Positions 55,483 to 64,000 of a stretch of DNA of 64,000 nt are shown in pieces; the first letter of the stretch is position 1; the number at the start of each line of letters is the position of its first letter. The DNA is from Enchytraeus crypticus (taxonomy: Eukaryota; Annelida; Clitellata; Enchytraeida; Enchytraeidae): positions 131,001-195,000 of the forward strand of contig CAJHZI010000478.1 in the NCBI GenBank assembly GCA_905160935.1, in the 5' to 3' direction. The translations under genes were made by a program, and so were the position numbers. Below the pieces are notes generated by a model. That model made no database searches and was not told where the DNA came from. It saw only the letters and a program-made list of their open reading frames with translations.

Positions 55483-56476
55483 CAAGTGTTGTGTACAGGT
55501 GTTGTGTACAGGTGTTGTGTACAGGTGTTGTGTACAGGTGTTGTGTACAGGTGTTGTGTACAGGTGTTGTGTACAGGTGTTGTGTACAGGTATTGTGTAC
55601 AGGTGTTGTGTACAGGTGTTGTGCACAGTTGATGTGTAAAGGTGTTTTGTACAGGTGTACAGGTGTTGTGTACAGGTGTTGTGTACAGGTGTTGTGTACA
55701 GGGTGTACAGGTGTTGTGTACAGGTTGTTGTGTACAGGTATTGTGTACAGGTGTTGTGCACAGATGTTGTGTATAGGTTGTTGTGTACAGGTGTTGTGTA
55801 CAGGTGTTGTGTACAGGTGTTGTGTACAGGTGTTGTGTACAGGTGTTGTGTACAGGTGTTGTGTACAGGTGTTGTGTACAGGTGTTGTGTACAGGTGTTG
55901 TGTACAGGTATTGTGTACAGGTGTTGTGTACAGGTGTTGTGCACAGGTGTTGTGTATAGGTGTTGTGTACAGGTGTTGTGTACAGGTTGTTGTGTACAGG
56001 AATTGTGTACAGGTGTTGTGTACAGGTGTTGTGTACAGGTGTTGTGTACAGTTGATGTGTAAAGGTGTTTTGTACAGGTGTACAGGTGTTGTGTACAGGT
56101 GTTGTACATGTGTTGTGTACAGGTGTACAGGGTGTACAGGTGTTGTGTACAGTGTACAGGTATTTGGTGTTGTGCACAGATGTTGTGTAAGTTGTTGTGT
56201 ACAGGTGTTGTGTACAGGTGTTGTGTACAGGTGTACAGGTGTTGTGTACAGGTGTTGTGTACAGTGATGTGTAAAGGTGTTTTGTGTACAGGTGTTGTGT
56301 ACAGGTGTTGTGTACATGTGTTGTGTACAGGTGTTGTGTACAGGTGTTGTGTACAGGTTGTTGTGTACGTGTACAGGTGTTGTGCACAGTGTGTGTGTAC
56401 AGGTGTTGTGTACAGGTGTTGTGTACAGGTGTTGTGTACAGGTGCTGTGTACACAGTGTACATGGTGTACAGGGTG
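55483..56476. repeat. 1-kb array of a 13-bp unit (GTGTTGTGTACAG)
   Basis: Roughly 75 units, G/T-rich on the plus strand. Marker variants recur in order: CAGTTGATGTGTAAAGG at 55626 and 56049 (423 bp apart) and CAGTGATGTGTAAAGG at 56262 (213 bp further), showing larger duplicated blocks. Thirteen is not a multiple of three but three units make 39, so several long frames stay open (up to 408 codons on the minus strand, rich in H, N, T, C); these are artefacts. Confidence 0.97.
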
Positions 56477-56548
56477 CAGCATGCTGAAGGGACTCCTGGA
56501 AGCTGGCTGTGTACAGGGTGCAGCACGCTGAAGGGACTCCTGGAAGCA
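56473..56548. repeat. ~47-bp duplication at the array's right edge
   Basis: GGGTGCAGCATGCTGAAGGG ACTCCTGGAAGC is repeated with one change (GCACGCTG) after a TGTGTACA array-like spacer. Confidence 0.9.
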
Positions 56549-58855
56549 CCCTGGTGACTGTTGATCGGCTACAGGAAGCTGGAAGCAATCCAGTGACGAG
56601 ACTACTAATACCTCTCAGCGTTATCACCACCCTCCCGTGCTTCACCCACCTACCCCCCTCAGACCCTCGTGTCTACCACTCTGCAATACTGAACATTCCA
56701 CCCAGTGTAGCGGTCAACTCAAATGATTCTCACTGAAGGATCCATCAAAAGTCTTCCTCATTTGCTTCAGATGCCGCTTTCTTGTTTCAAGCAGAAGTTT
56801 ACTGAGAAGTGGCGGGAAGGGGAAAGATTCGGTTGATAAGATTAGAAATAAAACTCTGTCAAATTCTAAGTTTGAGGTAACCAGCTTTGAAAGTCCGCGC
56901 AAATGGAGTTGCGATCAAAAAAGTAGAGAATTCAGACAAATTATTTAGACTTACACATACATGTACATGTAAATATACCGATATTGCAATATGAATATGA
57001 TCCAATTACGTAGTTAAGTTCTGCTAAGTAACGTAAACATAAGTAAAGATTCTGTTATTAAGTGTAAGCTAAGGGTACGTGTGAATGTAATTTAAGTAAA
57101 AGTATAAGTTAACTATAAGTGCAATTTAAGCGCAAATAAGTAACTGTAAGTTAAGTGTCAAAGTAATTTACAATATTTATGTGCGCAGTAATCGAATATT
57201 TTGGTAGATAGTATAGATAGTATAGAAATGAAATTATTTTACCTGTGAACCATACAAAAGCAACCCCAATGTATAATCTCACCACATGTTAGACCATGTG
57301 AACAACAAAGAGGACATAAATCTAAGGCATTCTTGTTTAGTCTAAATGTATTTCTATTTACTTCTCTGTTGTTACTATGCTAATTCCGGTCTACACTTTA
57401 ACAGTCTTTCCGATGACAATCAGTTTGTATCTCTTACAAAGTTACGCTACGTTTTAGAATTTAATGATTTTACTAACCAGGGATTATGGCAACGGGCGCT
57501 TAATAAATAATTGGAGGCCTACAGACTTCTTTTCTATTCTTAACCTAAATCTTTCGCAACCCGTGTCTAAAAATAGACTCGGATTCTATGCTCTCAATAT
57601 AAATTCAGGAATGATTTGAGCCACTAATCCGGTAGTCCAGCCTCCAGATCATCCTCAGTGCCTTCCATAACAAAATCTTCTTAGCGGATAGAGCGAGCCG
57701 TGCTGAACTAGGAGAAATAATGCTCGTGAAAGCCTAGTTCCGCCATATTTGAAGGTAGGCACAGTTTTGTGTAATTTAAGGCGTGGGTGTCTGAGAGACG
57801 ATATATTAAGTATCTTTTTTTTAAGATTGTAATTTATCCGAGGATTTTATTATTTGCGATTCAACAAATGGTAGGTACAAGGTAGGCCTATATATTCCTG
57901 CTCATAATTTAGGCTCACTCTGCAGAAGAGCATTCTACCGTCCAAGAAATAGATTCTAGCAGAAAATATATTCCTTGACGAGTCACCACTATAGGCTCTA
58001 TCTTGAACAAAACGTATTTTGATTTTGATATAGGATTACTTTGACTTTTTCTACTTTATTTATTTTCTTAAACCGCAATCTCATTTTATAACTGCTAATT
58101 TTCTAACTTATCTTTTTTGTAATTTCGGTAAGTGCAATTGGACTGAACCGCTAGTTAAATCAACACGAGACGTCCCTGATTTTATTCACGAATAGTGAAC
58201 GTAACTTAAAATCATCGGTGTTACACCTGAGTAGTATTATACGATCTTAAAACGTAACTTTTACAAAATTAAAGCGCAGGATCACAATGCATCTGGTACA
58301 TTTAGGATCCACGTACATCTAGATGACGCCATACCTGAGTGGTGTAGAGGCTTTAATGCAGGCGGCATTCCATAAACAAACATCAACGAAGAGCTGCAAC
58401 ATCACGATCTGAATATTAATGATACAGAAAACAACGTAAAATGCCTGCGGAGCCTACAATGACCTGCCATCACAAAAGAGCGCTACAGTTGTAGAAAACA
58501 TTAGAATTAATAGAGAGACAAATTCTAATAATTACTGACTTTAAAATCATAAGGTGTTAGAAATAAGGGAACTAGAGTGTCGTAGGATTCACGGAAAGGT
58601 TGATATGTAGAGACTAAGGTAGAACATGGAAACCTTGGTGAAAGTAGTGATATTCCAAGAGCACAATCAGCTGTCCCATCAAGCAGAAGAGGCTTAAGAG
58701 AGCACATCATTGATTAATTCAAAATGTTGACTAGTTACGATATACGACACAATTGTTATTATTGTAGCTGCTGCTTGACTTTCAAACAGGCCAAAATGCC
58801 ATTTCTTTACTAAATAGTGAAAGCATTTGTAGAGAAAAGGCTATTTTTGATAGCA
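56549..58855. other. No recognisable feature
   Basis: About 2.3 kb, one of the longest stretches without any array. Weak AAGT/TAAG word repetition at 57000-57150; TAGGCCTA at 57883-57890; no credible open frame. Confidence 0.5.
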
Positions 58856-59092
58856 GAGAGAGAGAGAGAGAGAGAGAGGCAATGAAAATGCGATAAAAAA
58901 TAAGGAGACGGTCAAGAACCGAGAGAGAAGATTTTGCGAAGGATATAGAGGGAGAGAGAGATAGAGAGTGAGAGATGGGGACAGTTAGAGAGGGAGAGAT
59001 AGATAGAGAGAGAAAGAGGGAGAGAGAGAGATAGACAGATAGAGAGAGAGAGAGAGAGAGAGCGAGAGAGGGAGAGAAAGAGAGAGAGAGAG
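58856..59092. repeat. (GA)n microsatellite, interrupted
   Basis: GA tracts at 58856-58879 and 58940-59092 with GGGA, ATAG and C interruptions. Confidence 0.95.
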
Positions 59093-59335
59093 ATGATACA
59101 GCAGAGAGGAGAAGGTTTGTACAGAGGATCTCTAGTGAAGCGAGCAGCGTGTAGAAAGCTTGGACGATATCTCACGTGATATTAGAAGTGACAAGATTAG
59201 AATGAGTAGAGCTTGTCCCACGCCTGTCTGATCATCCGCTAGCCAGCTTATCATCATTGCATTATCATCCCATTATCATCACATTATCACCGCATTATCA
59301 TATATACAGTTATAAATCGTATTTATACATGTATA
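59093..59335. other. Left flank of the Tc1 element
   Basis: Contains a CATTATCATCCCATTATCAT repeat near 59255-59300. Confidence 0.45.
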
Positions 59336-59337
59336 TA

Positions 59338-61050
59338 CAGTCTTGTGCAGAATGGATGCATCACTTTAGAAAATTAGATTTTTTTACATATATATTACCA
59401 ATTTACATCTCAGTTATTATCTCAAGCATTTAATACAAATTTAATATGATTACCTATCATTCCTACATATTATCCTTTGAAATACTTGTTGCTGAGTCAT
59501 TTGTAGGGTTTTTAAATCGTTTGGTAACACAGATGGGTGTTTTTACAGCCTTTTTGATTTCAAATGGGCACCAAATTAGGGGTTTGTTTAATTTTTTTAT
59601 TTTTCCGGCTTTTAACTATCTCAAATTTTACAAAGTAATGATTTATAATACATTTTAATCATATTTAGTTAGTATTTTTCAAACCGTTAATGTGTTAAAT
59701 GCCTAATAATTAATGTTGCTAAATCAACTACCAATCGATTGATTTTATATTGTCTGCAGCTGTGTTCACCCTTTTTTATCATCCTCTTATACTCAAATGA
59801 AATATTATTTGACTTATTTGTATGCCTTTGACAAAAAGAAGCCTTATTTGATTGTAGATCATGCATAAGCAAGCATGCCTGGCACACGAATATTACTAAC
59901 AATGCACTTTCAAATTAGGCTACTGCATGAAAATGGACATTCCAGTAGACACATTCCGACAAGATTAGGACTGGTTCAATCCACAATAATCAGATCACTG
60001 AAAATGCAACAGAAAACCAATCAGTTTTGCTACAAGAAGCCAAAAGGATGACCAAGAGCAACATCCAAACGATTTGACGACTCCATAGTTCGTGGTGCAA
60101 AACGCTCGCCCAAGAAATCTTCAGAAGCAGTCAGGATTAGTCTCACAAATTATAATCCCAGCTCTTCTACAGTCAAGCGACATCTAATAGAAGCCGTGTT
60201 AAGATCTTATAAGCCAGCTATGAAACCTTCTCTTTCCAAAAAATATCACAGACCGCCTGGCATTTTGTAATAAGTTATAAGACTGGAAAGTTAATGAATG
60301 GCGCAAAGACATGTTCAGTGATTGATTGAATTGATTGAATTTGAGTGAGAGATTGAAAACTGATTGGTTTTCTGTAGCATTTTCAGTGATATGATTAGTG
60401 TGGATTGAACCAGTTCTAATCTTGTCGGAATATTGTCTACTGGAATGTCCATTTTCATGCAGTAGCCTAATTTGAAATTGAGTTGTTAGCAATATTCGTG
60501 TGCCAGGCAAGCTTGCTTATACGTGATCTACAATCAAATAAGGCTTCTTTTTTTTATCAAAGACATACAAATAAGTGAAATAATATTTCATTTGAGTAAA
60601 AGAGGATGACAGAAAAGGGTGAGAACAGCTGCAGACAATATAAAATCAATCGATTGGTAGGTGATTTTAGCAACATTATTTATTAGTCATTTAACACATT
60701 AACGGTTTGAAAAATACTAACTAAATATGATTAAAATGTATTATAAATCATAACTTAGTCAAATTTATGATAGTTAAAAGCCGGAAAAATAAAAAAATTA
60801 AACAAACCCTTAATTTGGTGCCCATTTGAAATCAAAAAGGCTGTAAAAACACCCATCTGTGTTACCAAACGATTTAAAAACCCTACACATGACTCAGCAA
60901 CAAGTATTTCAAAGGATAATATGTACGAATGATAGATAATCATATAAAATTTGTATTAAATGCTTGAGATAATAATTGAGATGTAAATTGGTAATATATA
61001 TGTAAAAACACTAATTTTCTAAAGTGATGCATCCATTCTGCAGAAGACTG
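59338..61050 (+). mobile_element. Palindromic (foldback) Tc1/mariner-type transposon
   Basis: A 1,713-bp element bounded by TA at 59336-59337 and 61051-61052, the Tc1/mariner target duplication. Both ends begin CAGTCTTSTGCAGAATGGAT (S = G left, C right). Left arm 59338 to about 60027 is repeated in inverted orientation at about 60356-61050, an inverted repeat near 700 bp with scattered indels. The central ~330 bp is single copy. On the plus strand the arm and centre encode the front of a Tc1 transposase: helix-turn-helix (LGLVQSTIIRSLKMQQ), the GRPR-type linker broken by a stop (KG*PRATS), second helix-turn-helix (STVKRHLIEAVLRSYKP), then WRKDMFSD with the first catalytic Asp. The other two DDE residues are absent because the sequence turns into the inverted copy of the 5' half. 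Non-autonomous. Confidence 0.92.
59880..60325 (+). pseudogene. Tc1 transposase N-terminal fragment
   Basis: DNA-binding half only: paired-like helix-turn-helix, GRPR-type linker with CGA changed to TGA, second helix-turn-helix, and the start of the catalytic domain up to FSD. At least two frameshifts and two stops. The inverted arm carries a second, shorter copy of the first helix-turn-helix (about 60356-60512, minus strand) including QIRLLHENGHSSRQ. Confidence 0.85.
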
Positions 61051-61059
61051 TATGCAGTG

Positions 61060-61299
61060 TATGTACAGTATATACGTGTATATATATATATACTGTACAT
61101 GCATATATATAAAATAGATATACATGTATATATATACATGCATTTACATGTACATTGTACAGTATATAAATGTATATCATAACATATGTACATTATATAT
61201 ATATATATATATATTATGGGCCTACATGCATATGTGTGTATGTGAGTTTGTACATGTACTGTACATGTATATATATATATAACTATATATATATATAAT

Positions 61300-61347
<48 letters not shown>

Positions 61348-61415
61348 ACTGTCTATATTGTATAAAATGCATACATATATATATACGACACATATATTAT
61401 ATATATATATATGTA
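61060..61415. repeat. TA-rich microsatellite region
   Basis: TATATATA and TACATGTA words with interruptions; the longest pure TA run is near 61305-61343. Confidence 0.9.
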
Positions 61416-62221
61416 CACGAATGATTGTATAGTCTGTCTTTAAAATAGAGACTCATACAATAGTTTTTAATATTCTTATTGGCTGCTCATTAGTTCACAG
61501 AAAGGGAGCAACAGACTCAGGGACAGGAGCAATTACATCCGAGACGATATCTAACTCTGACACTCTTTAAGAAATATTATGTCTAAATCATCAGGTGATG
61601 CATCATAGAACGATCACGTCGGGTACTCGGATAGAGTACTCTAAGAGTTGAGGATGGATTTCATGAAATGTCGGAGCGGTGGAGATGCGTTAGGGCCTAA
61701 AGACGATACATCATAACAACGTCACCGGAATAAATCAAGCAAACAGTTAAACACCTTTCCGTCCAGCCTAGTGGCTTATCCAGCTGTATGGAAAATGAGC
61801 CACGACACAAACAAATAGGAGAGACGTATTCTATGTTTGCTCAATTAGAATCAGATAATTTTTCATCATCGTCGCATTTATAATGTCTGGTTTTAAACTG
61901 CAGTTTGCTCAATTTATTGACATTTACAGACACGAATGTCAAAAACTTTCACTGTAGATGATGAATACGTACAATTTGTTTTTTCTTATAACATTATATT
62001 AGATTTTTATATAGAAGTTTGGAAGAAGACTTAATTATAAATTTGCGCCTTGGATCTGCCATTTGGTTGACACTAGATAAAGAGTAAGAATTTATTGGTT
62101 TTGGATAAAATTGTTAAACTGATGTTTAGGCTAAGTGTAATTCTAATGCATTATTGGCAATTTCTCTTTAATATGCTGTATATTTATATAAAAATGTGTA
62201 CTGTACATACAAGCACGTACT
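61416..62221. other. No recognisable feature
   Basis: Non-coding spacer. Confidence 0.45.
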
Positions 62222-62400
62222 TATACAGATAAATAAAGAAAAATAAAGAGAAACAGAAAAAGAAAGAGAAAAGTAATGATAAAGAGAATGAATATGAGAA
62301 AGAGAAAGTGAAAGAGAACGAGAAAGAAAAAGATAAAGCGAAAGAGAATGAGAAAAAGGAAGAAAGGGAAAGAGAAAGAGTGAGAGAGAAGGAGAGGAAA
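62222..62400. repeat. (AAAGAG)n purine tract
   Basis: A/G-only run of AAAGAGAAAGAGAA words with a few T and C interruptions. Confidence 0.9.
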
Positions 62401-62432
62401 GTGACGTCTACCGCTACTAGTGCATATTAGAC

Positions 62433-62578
62433 GTAAAAAGCTGGTTAAGCTAAGATTAACCTCAGTTTCCTCTCTCGAAAGCGATGTCAGTGACGGGCGA
62501 GCCCAGGATTTGAACCCCGCACATTTTGATCCGCGGTCGAGTACCTTACCGACATTTGCCAATGGCTCCAGCCAGTAA
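62433..62578 (-). mobile_element. SINE-B copy
   Basis: Minus strand: ACTGGCTGGAGCCATTGGC, GGTACTCGACCGCGGATCAA, CGGGGTTCAAATCCTGG (B box), CTCGCCCGTCACTGACATCG and a CTGAGGTTAATCTTAGC tail. Full length. A 121-codon frame covering it and the purine tract is an artefact. Confidence 0.8.
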
Positions 62579-63317
62579 GAGATCAAGACACAAGATCTAC
62601 ATTATCCGCAGTGGAACACCTAACCGGTGTTGCTACTGAAGACCTGCTGCCAAACAATGAACGGGATTCAGTGAGATGATCAACAAGATCTTACCTACCT
62701 GTCAGGAGTCAGGACGTCCTCTACAGTCTCAGCTCTTCCAGTCGCTGGTGATGATGATGATGATGACTGAGATAGGACATCGTTGTCTGGTTCGATACGA
62801 GAAGAGTTCTAGTACCTATTAGCTGTGACTCTTGGTTTCTAGCTAACTCTGTTGTTTGTTACATATTGGAATCTCACAGAGGAATGAAGCGAGAAGTGAA
62901 GCAGACTATTCAGAGAAAATCGTCGAGGAATGAAACAGACTAAGATCTTATTTTCTAACTGAGTAATGATTGCACTAGTTTAACTTATTCAGTGTTGGTT
63001 GTTTCAGAGACTAGTCAGGCAATAAAAGTCAGGTTTTTGATTTTAAAATATAGTAGGCCTATATCAAATATACAAACTAGAGGCCAGATATTTAGTCTGA
63101 TTTTCGGATCATTTTCTTTTAATTTGTATCTGACATTACTAGATCACTTAATCCTGCCATTTGGAATGAAAAATTCTGCAGTGGTTGAAGCGCTGTACCA
63201 GGCATCTGTTGAATTTCTGTAATCGTCTGCTAAGTTTTCTTTCTGCGAAATAAAATTTAAGTTAAATTGTTAATGGTTTTTATTAATTACATCAGTTATT
63301 TATGCAAAAACACTCTT
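62579..63317. other. No recognisable feature
   Basis: A short (GAT)n at 62748-62766 and TAGGCCTA at 63054-63061. A 76-codon frame (62992-63222, +) is not recognisable. Confidence 0.5.
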
Positions 63318-63538
63318 TACAGTGAAATGATCACTTTCACTGTTGATATCTTTCACTTTTAATACAACATGTTTATACGTTAGACAATTTAGTCCATTTT
63401 CCGTGTAACCAGTCCTGTGAATGTCCGAGATTTTACTCTCAGATCAGTTGGGCTGGGAAACGAACCCTCGAGAGTTCAATTCTCCTCAAGATCTGTCATT
63501 TAAAATTGCATGACGTTACCTGACGCCTCTAACCACTT
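63318..63538 (-). mobile_element. SINE-A copy
   Basis: Reverse complement of the family: ACTGTTGATATCTTTCACTT, GTCCATTTTCCGTGTAACC, GTCCGAGATTTTACTCTCAG, a mutated B box (GGGAAACGAACCC) and GATCTGTCATTTAAAATTGC. Confidence 0.85.
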
Positions 63539-63614
63539 CGCTACTGAGACATTCAGCTTAAAGTTAGACATTCAGCATAAAATATTGAGACATAAGTATA
63601 TAGATATAAATGTA

Positions 63615-63702
63615 TATAATGTGTTTAACGTCAAGGTTCAGAAGCTCAAGGCTTCTCTTCACGATGACTCGTCACACTCGAGCTACCGTTACAAAGATGA
63701 AG
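63615..63702. repeat. Family F repeat, copy 2
   Basis: GTGTTTAACGTCAAGGTTCA, GAAGCTCAAGGCTTCTCTTC and GAGCTACCGTTACAAAGAT; partner of 27741-27848. Short frames through it are not credible genes. Confidence 0.7.
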
Positions 63703-63839
63703 TTGCTCAACCATTTAAAAGAAGGTTTCGGATTTTGTTTAGCAATTGCGTTTAATTTGGTTAGAGCGCTTAGACTTCAGCTCAGAAGCCTGAAAGGGAT
63801 TATCCTTGAGTCTCTATAGGAAACAGGTAATTAGATTAT

Positions 63840-63945
63840 GGATTTGTAGATCTTTAAATCGTATTTTATCTTATTTTATATTGTTATGAACTAATATCAG
63901 TAACTATAAGTTAATTAATATTGTTATGAACTGTAACTAAATCAA
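63840..63945. repeat. Small AT-rich duplication
   Basis: ATTGTTATGAACT and TAACTATAAGTTAAT words recur two to three times. Confidence 0.6.
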
Positions 63946-64000
63946 TTATTCTATGTCCACCGTTAATACATTTTATTTGTTTATTCCACGCTATCAGCTT

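Noticed and set aside
55419..56645. Long open frames (up to 408 codons) rich in His, Thr, Asn and Cys
   Set aside because: They lie wholly in the 13-bp array; three units make 39 bp, so stops are avoided in several frames on both strands. No domain or non-repeat coding sequence.

Overview
This is AT-rich, intron-poor, repeat-dominated animal nuclear DNA. The only intact protein gene is an intronless biogenic-amine GPCR of the 5-HT1 (5-HT1A-like) type at 29699-31279 (+). The only intact RNA gene is tRNA-Gln(TTG) at 49094-49165 (+). The receptor type, the tRNA-derived SINEs, the Tc1 element and the LINE relics all fit a metazoan. I lean towards a marine invertebrate, perhaps a lophotrochozoan such as a mollusc, but that is inference and the sequence does not settle it. 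Nothing suggests bacterial or viral DNA.

Layout. 0-9 kb: 13-bp and 10-bp tandem arrays, SINE and LINE fragments, and a roughly 28-bp minisatellite. 9-11.6 kb: a 5'-truncated, frameshifted LINE reverse transcriptase lying inside that minisatellite, which resumes on its far side. 12-28.3 kb: more minisatellites, including a 33/39-bp higher-order array and nine identical copies of a 35-bp unit, plus scattered SINEs. 29.3-31.3 kb: the receptor, with a possible 5'UTR exon upstream and a SINE 64 bp after its stop. 32-46 kb: many minisatellites, a MITE-like element, perfect hairpins and interspersed repeats. 47-53 kb: the tRNA gene, a 31-bp higher-order minisatellite, and a second LINE relic, on the minus strand, again with array units on both sides. 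55.5-56.5 kb: a 1-kb array of a 13-bp unit. 59.3-61.05 kb: a Tc1-family transposon rearranged into a large palindrome with its TA target duplication still visible.

The interspersed repeats fall into families named here for convenience. SINE-A is tRNA-like with a roughly 230-bp body. SINE-B is tRNA-like and ends in a GACGTTAAC motif. Family C ends in a stem-loop followed by a GTT/ATT tail. Family D is the 3' end of a LINE with a (GA)n tail. Family E ends in a stem-loop, GACGTTAAA and an ATT or ATTG tail. Family F is a two-copy repeat with a TTTAACGTC edge. SINE-B and family E share a 3' domain, as expected when SINEs borrow a LINE's reverse-transcription signal. I found no multi-gene system here; the most notable structures are the palindromic Tc1 element, the LINE-in-minisatellite nestings, the shared 3' tails, and an excess of the octamer TAGGCCTA.

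Limits: all repeat boundaries were set by eye and may be off by about 10-30 bp. Family names are descriptive, not database assignments.
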